In this document: piece after piece, positions 15,981 through 24,502 of the stretch
Layout: the number at the start of each line of letters is the position of its first letter
Position numbering within the stretch: the first letter of the stretch is position 1
From: DATAGZ01 sp036263455
Lineage (GTDB): Bacteria; Pseudomonadota; Alphaproteobacteria; Dongiales; Dongiaceae
Reading direction: 5' to 3'
Assembly (NCBI GenBank): GCA_036263455.1
Contig: DATAGZ010000017.1
Location: 1 to 64,000 of the forward strand
Length of the DNA stretch: 64,000 nucleotides
The notes under the pieces: model-generated
What the model was told of the DNA's origin: nothing
Database searches by the model: none
Seen by the model: the letters and a program-made list of their open reading frames with translations, nothing else
Position numbers and translations under genes: made by a program

Positions 15981-17054
15981 CTATACGTTGCACGATACAT
16001 CGTTCTCTCCAGACTGGAATCGATAAAGCGTTGTTTCCGTGTAGACTTGACCAGAACGCAGCACAGGAGAAGGGAAGTTAGACCTATTCGGAGCATCCGG
16101 GAAATTCTGCGGCTCAAGACAAAAGCCAGCGAAGCGCCCATACATCCGCCCGCTAATTCCCAGGGTCTCGCCGTTTAAATAGTTTCCACTATAGAATTGC
16201 AAACCTCGTTGCGTCGTTTCAATTTTCAGTATTCGCCCGCTTGTTGGCTCTCGGACTCGAGCAGCCGGGGCCAATCCCTCTCCGTTCAGCATATAGTTAT
16301 GATCATAGCCGTGGGCAAGGCGCAGTTGCTCGTCTTCGGCTTGAAGATCTCGCCCGATATTTTTCGGTGTCCGGAAATCAAAAGGAGTGCCCTGGACAGG
16401 GCGGATTTCTCCCGTCGGGATTAGCTCGGAATTCACAGGCAGGTAATAATCGGCATGGATGGTCACTTCATGATCGAGAATATTCCCGCTATTCTCACCC
16501 TTGAGATTGAAGTAGGTGTGATTTGTAAGGCTGACGACGGTTGGCCGGTCCGTTACCGCGAGATAGGTAATTTCCAAAGTGTCAGGCGCGCTGAGCCGAT
16601 ACCGCACGGTGATGTCGAGCTCGCCAGGAAAGCCTTGGTCTCCGTGAGGGCTGATATACCGCAACGATACTCGAGGAAGAGGCTCTCCACCGGAAACATC
16701 GCCGATCTCCCATACGGCTCTGTCAAAGCCACACACGCCCCCATGCAACGTATGGGCATTCTCGTTTCTTTCTAGAGTGTAGGTTTTACCATCCAGGCTA
16801 AACTTGGCGCCGCCAATACGGTTTGCATAGCGCCCGACAGTGGCACCGAAATACTCGGCATTGGCGACATATTTCTCAATCTCTGGGAAGCCCAGCACGA
16901 CATTGGCGGGACTTCCCTTGCAATCAGGTGCCTCGAGAAATTGTAGCGTGGCCCCATACGTGATAATTCCTACCCTAATGCCATCTTTCACGGAAAGAAC
17001 GATGAGGTTTATCTTTTTACCGGAAACGGTTCCGAAAGGGTCCACACTAATCAT
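15981..17054 (-). CDS. galM: Aldose 1-epimerase
   Basis: This 357-residue galactose mutarotase-family protein shows NAEYFGATVGRYANRI, LHGGVCGFDRAVW, the catalytic-His segment LTNHTYFNLKG (about 177-187), HGYDHNYML (about 240) and the C-terminal LEPQNFPDAPN with the catalytic Glu. It interconverts alpha and beta anomers of glucose or galactose, a step that fits between a hexose permease, a beta-specific phosphorylase and a sugar-modifying operon. No signal peptide is present, so it is cytoplasmic. It starts at ATG 17054, 16 nt after the Nudix gene. Confidence 0.9.
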   Translation of the reverse strand: MISVDPFGTVSGKKINLIVLSVKDGIRVGIITYGATLQFLEAPDCKGSPANVVLGFPEIEKYVANAEYFGATVGRYANRIGGAKFSLDGKTYTLERNENAHTLHGGVCGFDRAVWEIGDVSGGEPLPRVSLRYISPHGDQGFPGELDITVRYRLSAPDTLEITYLAVTDRPTVVSLTNHTYFNLKGENSGNILDHEVTIHADYYLPVNSELIPTGEIRPVQGTPFDFRTPKNIGRDLQAEDEQLRLAHGYDHNYMLNGEGLAPAARVREPTSGRILKIETTQRGLQFYSGNYLNGETLGISGRMYGRFAGFCLEPQNFPDAPNRSNFPSPVLRSGQVYTETTLYRFQSGENDVSCNV

Positions 17055-17070
17055 AATTACCGAGGATTAC

Positions 17071-17670
17071 CTATCCAAACAGCCGATGCAGCGCCGCATA
17101 CTGCAAAAGCATGATCGTCTTTCCATCGACAATCTCTGCACGGTCGATCATTCTCAGCGCTTCATCGAAATCTAGCTCGACGACCTCGATATCTTCGCCC
17201 TCTGATTCTACCCCTCCGCCTTTTGCAATCTTCGCCTCCTTTCGATAAGGGGCGACAAAGAAGAACAATTTTTCAGTCACCGAACCGGGACTCATATACG
17301 CTTCAAAAACTTTGTGCACGTCTTGGACATGATAGCCCGTCTCTTCCTCTGTCTCCCTGCGGATGCAGTCTTCTGGATCATCCATGTCCAAAAGACCGGC
17401 ACAGGCCTCTATCAGCATTCCATCATGGCCGTTTACATAGGCAGGGAAACGGAATTGCCGTGTCAGCAGAACCGTCCGGCGTTCCTTGTCGTAGAGGAGG
17501 ATGACAGCGCCGTTGCCGCGGTCATAGGTCTCCCGGCTCTGCATCTGCCATGTTCCGTTTTTCCGACGATAATCGAAAGTCGTCTTCTTGAGAACGTAAT
17601 ACTGATCCGAGAGAACTTCCACCGAGTGGATCTTGATCCGATCCTGCATATTTCCCTGCTCACTACTCAC
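17071..17670 (-). CDS. Nudix hydrolase, NudK/ADP-sugar-diphosphatase-like
   Basis: This 199-residue protein has the NudK arrangement: N-terminal beta-domain with VEVLSDQYYVLKKTTFDYRR, then RQFRFPAYVNGHDGMLIEACAGLL and a Nudix helix CIRRETEEETGY (about 105-116). PGSVTEKLFFFVAPY follows, then EDIEVVELDFDEALRMID. NudK-type enzymes split GDP-mannose or other NDP-sugars into sugar-1-phosphate and NMP, apt in a sugar-nucleotide pathway. GTG at 17670 is taken as start because GAGGAGGG lies just upstream; it overlaps the HAD gene by 8 nt. The substrate is inferred from family resemblance. Confidence 0.8.
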   Translation of the reverse strand: MSSEQGNMQDRIKIHSVEVLSDQYYVLKKTTFDYRRKNGTWQMQSRETYDRGNGAVILLYDKERRTVLLTRQFRFPAYVNGHDGMLIEACAGLLDMDDPEDCIRRETEEETGYHVQDVHKVFEAYMSPGSVTEKLFFFVAPYRKEAKIAKGGGVESEGEDIEVVELDFDEALRMIDRAEIVDGKTIMLLQYAALHRLFG

Positions 17671-18361
17671 AATGCCCTCCTCTCGCCGCTGCCCATGCAC
17701 AAATAAAATCCTGTGCGCCGGGGAGATGGTCGACGATGTTCGTCGTCGCCTTTTGCAGGATCTCACGGCTTTGATGGCCATGAGAAACAGACAGGACAGT
17801 CCAGCCCAGTCCCAGCGCTATATCGATATCGTGGGTGGTGTCGCCCACAAGAAGAATATGATCGTTATGTTTTCCCAAAGCGTCGTTGAGAGAGCGGGCC
17901 TGCTCGAGCTTTCCTCCGGCATGGCTATCAGACAAACCAATGACATGTTCGAAGTAATCATGTATTTCATGGTGGCGTAGGGTTCGCGCTAGCGTATGCC
18001 TGTGGGATGCGGACAGAATCGAACATCCGATTTTTGCTTTCCGAAGCATCGACAACAAGTGCATTGCTCCATTATGAAGCAAACAATGAAGGACTTGGGC
18101 ATCGAATTGCCGCAGATAAGCTTCCATTATTTCAGAGAAAGTAATCGTCTCCAAGGGAAAGCCGATCTTTTCATAAAAGGCATGGATAGGAAAACAGAAG
18201 GCTTCCCGATAAATCGTCTCGTCGATATCGGCCATCCCATAACGCCGCCGAACATGATTGACCGATTGCACGGCGAGCATCAGGTCGTCGATCAACGTGC
18301 CGTTCCAGTCGAAAACAACATGCAGTCGGCCGGATGTTCGGGGTGGGAGGATTATCTCCAC
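17663..18361 (-). CDS. HAD-superfamily sugar-phosphate phosphatase
   Basis: This 232-residue HAD hydrolase has VVFDWNGTLIDD as motif I (first Asp nucleophile, with Trp-Asn between the Asp residues replacing the usual Leu-Asp). CSILSASH supplies motif II, and LLVGDTTHDIDIALGLG the metal-binding motif IV. The missing second Asp of DxD (here Asn) is seen in some phosphoglycolate-type and phosphonatase-type members and may change the reaction. The start must be upstream of motif I; GTG at 18361 fits and overlaps the monooxygenase gene by 10 nt. In the operon it is the natural dephosphorylating step after amination of a sugar phosphate. Confidence 0.75.
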   Translation of the reverse strand: MEIILPPRTSGRLHVVFDWNGTLIDDLMLAVQSVNHVRRRYGMADIDETIYREAFCFPIHAFYEKIGFPLETITFSEIMEAYLRQFDAQVLHCLLHNGAMHLLSMLRKAKIGCSILSASHRHTLARTLRHHEIHDYFEHVIGLSDSHAGGKLEQARSLNDALGKHNDHILLVGDTTHDIDIALGLGWTVLSVSHGHQSREILQKATTNIVDHLPGAQDFICAWAAARGGHCE

Positions 18362-19713
18362 ATCTTCACCATTTTTTGCTGAAGCGAAAGCCCCAGCACC
18401 CGGGCAATCATATGTGGCTTGAAAAGCTGATTTCCTCCCTCGGCCAAATTGATGGCGCGCAAAAGGGCAACGAGCGTCCCCCGATGATGAGCGGAAACTT
18501 CGGCGATCTTCGTCATATACCAATGCCTGACCTGCAAGGCAAAGCTGGGTGAGCCTCCCATTTCTGGGAAACGCATGTCCTCGTTCTTTGCCTGCTCCCA
18601 CGGCTGTTCGACAATATGGGAAAATGCGCTCATGATTTCTTGGCAGATGCGGCTGCTCCCCTTGTCTGCAAGGAGTCGATCAAGAGAGGAGAGGAGGAAT
18701 TCCGCTTCCATCGCGCAAATGGTCAAACCTTGGCTATATAAGGGATTGAAACTGCATACCGCGTCCCCAATCACCAAGAATCTTGCCGGCCAGGATGGCA
18801 TCTGCTCGAAGTGCCGGCGCAACCCTCCGGGCATGCGATAGGTAGCGATATCCGATAGCGGTTCGGCCCTTCTTACGACATCGTAAATCTCTCGCGATGG
18901 TAGGCCGTGAAGATAATTCAGGAACTCATCTTCGACGGGATTGGGAAAAGCATCGAACCACCCACCGGTGGTCACCATCCACCGATCTCCTTCGATGGGA
19001 CTGATTACGCCCATTCTACGGGAAGCTGGTAGCCGAGGAAAGATGAGAAGTACTTTCCATTCCTCGGCAAACTCAGGTAATCGGCGATAGATGCGCGAGG
19101 CATAACCGAGGCTAGCCTTGACTGTCGACATTGGAGTGTCGGGATAGCCTATTTCCGAAAGCCAGAGAGCGGCTTGCGATCCGCGGCCACTGGCCTCGAC
19201 CACGAGGTCGCCCATCAGGGAGTGATGTCGATCGCCCGTGATACACTGGACACCGTCTACTGCGCCGTTTTTCGCGATGAGGCCCGTTACTTTCGTATGA
19301 GGAATATAGGTGATGTTCGACAGGGCGCATATTCTGCGCCATATCACATGATCGATCAGGGACCGGCTGCAATAATGGGCAAAGATATCGGTCGAGAATC
19401 GCTCTTTCCAGATATCGCAATGGAGCCAGCGAATATCGCGCGAGAGATCGGCGACGGTTGCGCCCAGCTGCTCGAGCTCGGAAAAGAAACCCGGAAATAG
19501 ACGATCGATCGCAAGCTTACCGCGCTGCAGGAGCAAATGTACATGATGGGCTTGAGGGACATTGCGACGTGGCAATACCTTTTCCGGGGGGTCGCCGCGT
19601 TCGACGATGAAAACCTGCTCGTATTTATCCGCAAGAACACGCGCGGCGAGCGCGCCGGCAAAGCTGCCGCCGATGACAATAGCACGCCCCTTCCTCACCG
19701 CTTCAGCAGGCAT
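18352..19713 (-). CDS. FAD-dependent monooxygenase
   Basis: This 453-residue group-A flavoprotein monooxygenase/epoxidase-like enzyme has GGSFAGALAARVLAD (FAD pyrophosphate loop, about 15-29), VPQAHHVHLLLQRG, LVVEASGRGSQAALWL and the second FAD motif FLVIGDAVCSFNPLYSQGL (about 320). It resembles hydroxylases and epoxidases of specialised metabolism rather than catabolic ring hydroxylases. It overlaps both the upstream aminotransferase and the downstream HAD gene by about 10 nt, so it is firmly part of the operon. N- or C-hydroxylation of the amino sugar, or tailoring of an attached group, is possible. The substrate is unknown. Confidence 0.75.
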   Translation of the reverse strand: MPAEAVRKGRAIVIGGSFAGALAARVLADKYEQVFIVERGDPPEKVLPRRNVPQAHHVHLLLQRGKLAIDRLFPGFFSELEQLGATVADLSRDIRWLHCDIWKERFSTDIFAHYCSRSLIDHVIWRRICALSNITYIPHTKVTGLIAKNGAVDGVQCITGDRHHSLMGDLVVEASGRGSQAALWLSEIGYPDTPMSTVKASLGYASRIYRRLPEFAEEWKVLLIFPRLPASRRMGVISPIEGDRWMVTTGGWFDAFPNPVEDEFLNYLHGLPSREIYDVVRRAEPLSDIATYRMPGGLRRHFEQMPSWPARFLVIGDAVCSFNPLYSQGLTICAMEAEFLLSSLDRLLADKGSSRICQEIMSAFSHIVEQPWEQAKNEDMRFPEMGGSPSFALQVRHWYMTKIAEVSAHHRGTLVALLRAINLAEGGNQLFKPHMIARVLGLSLQQKMVKMWR

Positions 19714-20863
19714 TTAAGGCCTGCCGCATGCCCGGATGGTTCTCGAAGGAGGGACGAAAGGTATTCAGCGCAGACAAGATATATGCAAGCTCGGCTTCTC
19801 CAAGCGCAGGATGGCAAGGAACGGTCGTAATAGAGGCTAACATTCGCTCTGCGTTGGTGCAGGTGCGAGCATAGGAGGCCAATATCGGAAACAAATAGAG
19901 CGGCTTACAGTCATATGTAGTAATGTCGGAAGGAATGCCGTAAGTCGCCAGATGGGCGATCAGCTCTCGATTGTCGGCGTAGGTCGTCCGTAAAAGAATC
20001 GTGAGATAATTTGGCCGTCCATTCGGCACGACGGGCAGTTCTTCGAGCCAGGGATTATCAAGCCCATCTAGAATCTTGCGAGCGTTTTCACGGCGCCGTT
20101 TGATATGGTAGGCAAGTTGGCGCAGGCGTCCCACGCCAATGGCCGCTTGGGGAGCGCTCATTTTGTAATTCAATCCGAAATTTACGCCGTCGAGACCGCC
20201 GAACCGGCTATACAACCGCCCACGCTCCGCATAGAGCGCATTGTTCGTAAGAACGCCGCCACCTTCTCCGGTCGATAGTATCTTACTTTCGTGGGTGCTG
20301 AATGTGGCAATATCCGCGTACGACCATATCGGCCTTCCAGAAAATTCAGTACCAGAACAAAGAGCGAGATCGAGCAGGAGCGGCAACTCATGATAGTCCG
20401 CGAATTGACGCAGCGCGATGATCGGGACAGGGTAACCCCACATTGGAATATCGATGAGTGCCCGCGTCCGAGGCCCGATCGAACGGGCGAGATCTTCAAG
20501 GTGGAAAGAAAAGCAATCGGGTTGAATATCGCAGAATTTAGGAACGAGACCAAGATTAAGAATAGGGTACACGGTGCATAATGGGCAGGTAGGCGTAAGC
20601 AGGACTTCGTCACCGCGCTTGAGCCCGAGTGCCGCCAAGGCGACGGTGACGGCAGCGGCGCCCGAGGAAACAGCCAGCGCATGACGCGCATCAAACCAGG
20701 CGGCAAGCTCCGCTTCGTACGCAGCCACCGTGTCACTGGTCCCAGATAATCCTCCTTCGAGGCAGGCGACGAGGCGTTCCATGTCCTCGGTCCCGTGATG
20801 GCGATACGGCTCCGCGATGAGGCGATGGGTCGGCCCGAGTCCTTGCGTTATACGAGGCTGCAT
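19703..20863 (-). CDS. DegT/DnrJ/EryC1-type PLP aminotransferase, copy 1
   Basis: This 386-residue sugar aminotransferase-family protein shows LSGTSDTVAAYEAELAAWF, the phosphate-binding AVSSGAAAVTVALAAL, RALIDIPMWGYPVPI and the PLP-lysine segment FSTHESKILSTGEGG (about residue 190). Such enzymes use glutamate or glutamine to aminate keto-sugars or keto-cyclitols. ATG at 20863 follows GAGGAGC and overlaps the Nudix gene by 16 nt. It is clearly paralogous to the copy at 21344-22450 (same TPTCPLCTVYP and IDIPMWGYP segments), implying two aminations or two related substrates. Confidence 0.85.
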   Translation of the reverse strand: MQPRITQGLGPTHRLIAEPYRHHGTEDMERLVACLEGGLSGTSDTVAAYEAELAAWFDARHALAVSSGAAAVTVALAALGLKRGDEVLLTPTCPLCTVYPILNLGLVPKFCDIQPDCFSFHLEDLARSIGPRTRALIDIPMWGYPVPIIALRQFADYHELPLLLDLALCSGTEFSGRPIWSYADIATFSTHESKILSTGEGGGVLTNNALYAERGRLYSRFGGLDGVNFGLNYKMSAPQAAIGVGRLRQLAYHIKRRRENARKILDGLDNPWLEELPVVPNGRPNYLTILLRTTYADNRELIAHLATYGIPSDITTYDCKPLYLFPILASYARTCTNAERMLASITTVPCHPALGEAELAYILSALNTFRPSFENHPGMRQALNAC

Positions 20864-21354
20864 TGCTCCTCGGCCAAGGTCCAAGCTGCCTTATCGGCAA
20901 AGACTTTTTCGAGCAATTTCCTAAAGTTGGGAAACAAATTCAGGGATGCCATCTCATGGGCGGCAACGAAACGAATGTATCGGTCATTACCGTATTCCTT
21001 CCGGAATTTTTTTATCGTGCAAAGATAAACAAGGTCTATGTGATCGTGAGGATCGCGCGGATCATTAATCTTCTCGCGCAAGATAACATAAGGCGTCCGC
21101 AGCACCGAGACATCGGTTTCGGGATCAGCCAAATCCTGTTCGCCTTCACCGAGGAGTATCGCTTCGTATCCCGTTTCTTCCTGTACCTCGCGCAAAACGG
21201 TCTCGTCCGGCGTCTCATGCTGCTCGACATGTCCACCGGGATAGAGCCAGACACCGAGCTTGGGATGATTGATCAAGACTATACGACGATCCGGACATAG
21301 GATCAGCGCGGATGCCGTAAAATGCTTACGAAGAGGGGACACCTCACCGACCAT
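20848..21354 (-). CDS. Nudix hydrolase
   Basis: The product is a compact 168-residue Nudix protein: SALILCPDRRIVLINHPKLGVWLYPGGHVE leads into the Nudix box GGHVEQHETPDETVLREVQE-ETGYEA (about 44-69) with intact REVQEE. The C-terminal part (FRKEYGNDRYIRFVAAHEM) is unassigned. It hydrolyses some nucleoside diphosphate derivative; substrate not predictable. It is sandwiched between two aminotransferase genes with short overlaps on both sides. It differs strongly from the NudK-like enzyme at 17071, so the operon has two distinct Nudix activities. Confidence 0.8.
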   Translation of the reverse strand: MVGEVSPLRKHFTASALILCPDRRIVLINHPKLGVWLYPGGHVEQHETPDETVLREVQEETGYEAILLGEGEQDLADPETDVSVLRTPYVILREKINDPRDPHDHIDLVYLCTIKKFRKEYGNDRYIRFVAAHEMASLNLFPNFRKLLEKVFADKAAWTLAEEQCSLV

Positions 21355-22450
21355 TATAGCCGTTCAGGTGATCGAGCATGTAACCGATCTCCGTAGAACC
21401 TATACCCTGGTGGACGGGAACGGTTGTTACGCTGGACAACAGCCGCTCCGCATTCGGGCATTCCCGTCGATACTCCGCTATCAGTGGAAACTCATACAGA
21501 CATTTGCAGCCATAGCGCTTGATATCCGAGGGCACGCCGTGCGAATCGAGATAATCGAGGAATGCCGCGCTGTCCGAGAAATCATGACGCAGCAACATGA
21601 AATAATAGCTTGGATGGCCGCCATCGATAATATCGAACTCGCGCAAGGCCGAATGCCGCAATCCTTGCGCGACAGCGGCCGCTGTTTCCGTCCGTCTGGC
21701 TATTTGCTGCTTGAGATTGGGCAACCGATTGGCGCCAAGAGCCGCTTGTAACCCACCGAGCTTTAAATTCACGCCAAAATCGACACCATTCAGATTTCCG
21801 AATCGGCTGTAATCCCGGCAAGATTTCGCGATTTCGGCATTGTCGGTTATGATGAACCCTCCCTCCCCGGTGGAGAGCAATTTCCGCTCATGGGTACTGA
21901 AGCAAGACACGTCAGCATAAGCCGAAAGATGTTTGCCCTTGAATGTCGCTCCATGGGCGTGAGCGAGATCGAGTATCAGCATGATACCACGCTCATGGCA
22001 GAATGCCTGTAATTCGTCCGCCGGCGTTGGATAGCCCCACATGGGGATATCAATGATCGCCCGAGTGGAGGGGTTGACCACATCGGCGAGATCTTCCAGG
22101 GAAAGGGAAAAATTATCCTTCCGTGTATCGCAGAAGACTGGAATAGCGCCGGCAGCCATCACGGGGTAAACCGTACATAGAGGGCATGTCGGCGTCAGGA
22201 TTACCTCGTCTCCCGGTCGTACGCCCACTGCATGGATTGCAGCCTGTAGCGCCGCTCCTCCAGAGGAGACGGCGATGCTATGCGCGGCTTGGAAAAATGT
22301 GGACAGGGCCGCCTCATAAGCAAGAACAGGTTCGCTGGTTCCCGTGAGGCTGCCCATCAAGGCCGCCTTCAGCCCATTGACGTCGTCTGGCTGGCTATAG
22401 CGGAATTTATCCGGGATATGCATGGGCTTTGTTTCCGCCGATTTAAGCAT
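21344..22450 (-). CDS. DegT/DnrJ/EryC1-type PLP aminotransferase, copy 2
   Basis: This 368-residue paralogue of the gene at 19703 has SLTGTSEPVLAYEAALSTFF, AVSSGGAALQAAIHAVG, TPTCPLCTVYPVMAAGAIPVF (in parts), IDIPMWGYPTP, and the PLP-lysine segment FSTHERKLLSTGEGG (about 190). Placed directly after a Gfo/Idh dehydrogenase (8-nt overlap), it matches the NtdC-NtdA logic in which a 3-keto sugar phosphate is made and then transaminated to an amino sugar. Aminocyclitol chemistry is the alternative. The two copies are similar enough to have arisen by duplication, but each keeps all catalytic residues. Confidence 0.85.
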   Translation of the reverse strand: MLKSAETKPMHIPDKFRYSQPDDVNGLKAALMGSLTGTSEPVLAYEAALSTFFQAAHSIAVSSGGAALQAAIHAVGVRPGDEVILTPTCPLCTVYPVMAAGAIPVFCDTRKDNFSLSLEDLADVVNPSTRAIIDIPMWGYPTPADELQAFCHERGIMLILDLAHAHGATFKGKHLSAYADVSCFSTHERKLLSTGEGGFIITDNAEIAKSCRDYSRFGNLNGVDFGVNLKLGGLQAALGANRLPNLKQQIARRTETAAAVAQGLRHSALREFDIIDGGHPSYYFMLLRHDFSDSAAFLDYLDSHGVPSDIKRYGCKCLYEFPLIAEYRRECPNAERLLSSVTTVPVHQGIGSTEIGYMLDHLNGYNGR

Positions 22451-23489
22451 TGATCATCTCTCTCTTTTCCGTGAAGGAGTCGTCGGCCGCAGGGGTATCT
22501 ATGACAAGGGGGACAGTTTGCTCTATCGCATCGATAACCTGGAAGGTCTGGAGCATGTTCTGGAAATCGGCTTCGAACTTCTTTCCCGAGCGCAGCGCGT
22601 CCATAAAGGCTTCCAATTCTCCTAAATACCCGCTGCGGCTGTAGCCTGAATCCAGCGGGCCTGGATGCCACGTATCCACCCAACGTTTCGGATCACCTAT
22701 GAATTCGTCACACTTTTCCGTTTGCTTAACCGTGAGGTGCCGCAAACTATCCAGGTGCACCACGTGCGAATTGTCGCCGACGATCCGCATATTAAAATCG
22801 AAATAAGGAAACATGTTTCCAGTGATCAATCTAGTGCGCACACCGCTCTCGAAGCCGAGACCGAGGTCGATCAAGATACTTGTATCGGCCTTCTGTACGG
22901 TGCAATAGACGTCCTTGAGTTGCCCCCCTATCATTATTTGTAGATCGATCGAGTGGATCGCCTGTGCGAGCAAGAACGAGCGCACCAAGGAATCAAGCCC
23001 CCACATGGGTTCTGTCGGCTTGTTGGCGGCATGGTCTATATAAGCGTGGACGGGACGCCCGAAATATTTATCCTTGATCAAGGCATTGAGCCGTTTCACC
23101 GGCGTCGCGAACCGGAAATTCAAGCCGATTCCTGTGATAACGCGATGAGTACGGGCTGCTTCGATCAATTCGATGAGTTGGGCAGTCGTGAGACAGGGCG
23201 GTTTTTCTACAAAGACATGTAGGCCGCGCTGGAACGCTTCGAGCGCAATGGTATAGTGCGCTTGCGGCGGGCAAGCCATGACGATGGCATCGAGCTCCGC
23301 TTCGGCCATCATCGTCGAAGCGTCGCTGTAGACAGGCAGATCGCCTAGCCGAGCCGCCACGGAGGCAGCCCTGTCGCGATCGCTGTCACACAGGCACACA
23401 ATCTTCGCACCCTGCACCTGCGTCAGAGCAGGAAGCAGATTTTCTCTGCCTTGCTCGCCAAGCCCTATAAACCCTATCCTGATCAACAT
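22443..23489 (-). CDS. Gfo/Idh/MocA-family NAD(P)-dependent dehydrogenase
   Basis: This 348-residue oxidoreductase has the N-terminal Rossmann motif IGFIGLGEQGRENLLPAL, CDSDRDRA, and the family signature VFVEKPPCLTT (about residue 93-103, EKP with catalytic Lys). It is followed by GIGLNFRFATPVKRL and a C-terminal beta-sheet domain. Enzymes of this family oxidise a sugar, sugar phosphate or inositol hydroxyl to a ketone. It is the first gene of an eleven-step minus-strand operon whose promoter is visible at 23519-23547. Together with the following DegT enzyme it would install an amino group on a sugar. Confidence 0.85.
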   Translation of the reverse strand: MLIRIGFIGLGEQGRENLLPALTQVQGAKIVCLCDSDRDRAASVAARLGDLPVYSDASTMMAEAELDAIVMACPPQAHYTIALEAFQRGLHVFVEKPPCLTTAQLIELIEAARTHRVITGIGLNFRFATPVKRLNALIKDKYFGRPVHAYIDHAANKPTEPMWGLDSLVRSFLLAQAIHSIDLQIMIGGQLKDVYCTVQKADTSILIDLGLGFESGVRTRLITGNMFPYFDFNMRIVGDNSHVVHLDSLRHLTVKQTEKCDEFIGDPKRWVDTWHPGPLDSGYSRSGYLGELEAFMDALRSGKKFEADFQNMLQTFQVIDAIEQTVPLVIDTPAADDSFTEKREMINA

Positions 23490-23518
23490 AATCCTTACTT
23501 ATCCTCCACATTTTGCCG

Positions 23519-23547
23519 CTTATAAGATACAATACCGACGTTTACAA
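23519..23547 (-). promoter_or_regulatory. Sigma-70-like promoter of the amino-sugar operon
   Basis: On the minus strand TTGTAA (23542-23547) and TATAAG (23519-23524) are separated by exactly 17 nt. The -10 lies 30 nt before the ATG of the Gfo/Idh gene. Confidence 0.5.
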
Positions 23548-23564
23548 CAGATTGTTTCCTATAA

Positions 23565-23777
23565 ATGCTCCAGAAACGCCATTACAAGGTGCATGTCAGC
23601 CTGAACCACTCCTGCCGATGTAAATTCATCGCCGCCAACGACAATGGCGGGACAACTGGCGCACTCGATCCGCATCTCTTGACCATCGCCCGCACGCTGG
23701 GGCGGCAGATCGCCCGCGAACGGTCCCGGATATCGGTTGCTGCCAACGACAGCGCTTGCCGCGGGGATAAGAAATGA
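23565..23777 (+). CDS. Small hypothetical protein, possible mobile-element remnant
   Basis: This 70-residue product contains KFIAANDNGG and DPHLLTIARTLGRQIARER. The second resembles small proteins found beside serine recombinase genes in alphaproteobacteria. A broken recombinase lies 700 nt downstream on the same strand, which supports that link. No ribosome binding site stands out and the N-terminus is doubtful, so it may not be expressed. Confidence 0.35.
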   Translation: MLQKRHYKVHVSLNHSCRCKFIAANDNGGTTGALDPHLLTIARTLGRQIARERSRISVAANDSACRGDKK

Positions 23778-23814
23778 CTATAATGACCAATAGAGACTTT
23801 TCAGGAGACTGATC

Positions 23815-24069
23815 GTGAGCACGGGCACCTGGACGGTAGCGCAGGCAAAGGCGAAGTTCAGCGAGGTGGTCGAGCAGGCCGAGCACAAGGGACCGCAGAC
23901 CGTTACCCGCCATGGCCGCACCGCCGTGGTGATCGTCGCCGCCGAGGAATGGGAGCGCAAGACCAGGCGCAGCGGCAATCTGGCCGAGTTCCTCGCCGGC
24001 TCGCCCCTGCGCGGCTCCAGCTTAAAGGCCGTGCGCCGCAAGGACAAGCCGCGCAAGGTGGCATTGTGA
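23815..24069 (+). CDS. Phd/YefM-type antitoxin
   Basis: This 84-residue antitoxin has the Phd/YefM N-terminal domain: TWTVAQAKAKFSEVVEQAE followed by PQTVTRHGRTAVVIVAAEEWER. The C-terminus is a basic tail (RRKDKPRKVAL) where toxin neutralisation normally resides. It begins at GTG and its TGA overlaps the GTG of the toxin gene by four nt. It would repress its own operon and bind the PIN toxin. The segment is GC-rich compared with both neighbouring clusters, suggesting separate arrival. Confidence 0.85.
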   Translation: MSTGTWTVAQAKAKFSEVVEQAEHKGPQTVTRHGRTAVVIVAAEEWERKTRRSGNLAEFLAGSPLRGSSLKAVRRKDKPRKVAL

Positions 24070-24491
24070 GCTTCCTCATCGACACCAATGTCGTCTCCGA
24101 ATGGGTGAAGCCGCGTCCCAACGAGGGCGTAGTGCGCTGGCTGGCCGAAACCGACGAGGATCGGATCTTTCTCAGCACCGTGACCCTGGCCGAACTTCGC
24201 TACGGCGTCGAGCGCCTGGCGGCAGGCGCCCGGCGCAAGCGCCTGGATGAATGGCTCAGAGACGAGCTGCCGCTGCGCTTCGAAGGGCGGGTGCTGGCGG
24301 TGGATGAGAAGGTCGCCGAAGCCTGGGGGCGGGTAGTGGCGCGGCGCGAGGCCGCCGGCAGGCCCCTCGCCATCATGGACGCCTTCCTCGCTGCCACGGC
24401 GGAGGCGCACGGGCTGACCGTCGTCACGCGCAACGTCGGCGACTTCAAGCTATCAACCGAGGCCGTTCTCAATCCCTGGACGGAGGAATAG
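24066..24491 (+). CDS. PIN-domain toxin, VapC-like
   Basis: This 141-residue PIN-domain ribonuclease shows FLIDTNVVSEW with the first acidic residue (Asp6), STVTLAELRYGVERL with Glu about 42, and the distal acidic pair in AIMDAFLAATAEAHGLTVVTRNVGDF. All catalytic acidic positions are present, so it appears active. Translation is coupled to the antitoxin through the GTGA overlap. It sits with recombinase remnants between the two biosynthetic blocks, a typical stabilising leftover of a mobile element. Confidence 0.9.
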   Translation: MSFLIDTNVVSEWVKPRPNEGVVRWLAETDEDRIFLSTVTLAELRYGVERLAAGARRKRLDEWLRDELPLRFEGRVLAVDEKVAEAWGRVVARREAAGRPLAIMDAFLAATAEAHGLTVVTRNVGDFKLSTEAVLNPWTEE

Positions 24492-24502
24492 AGACTACAC
24501 CC

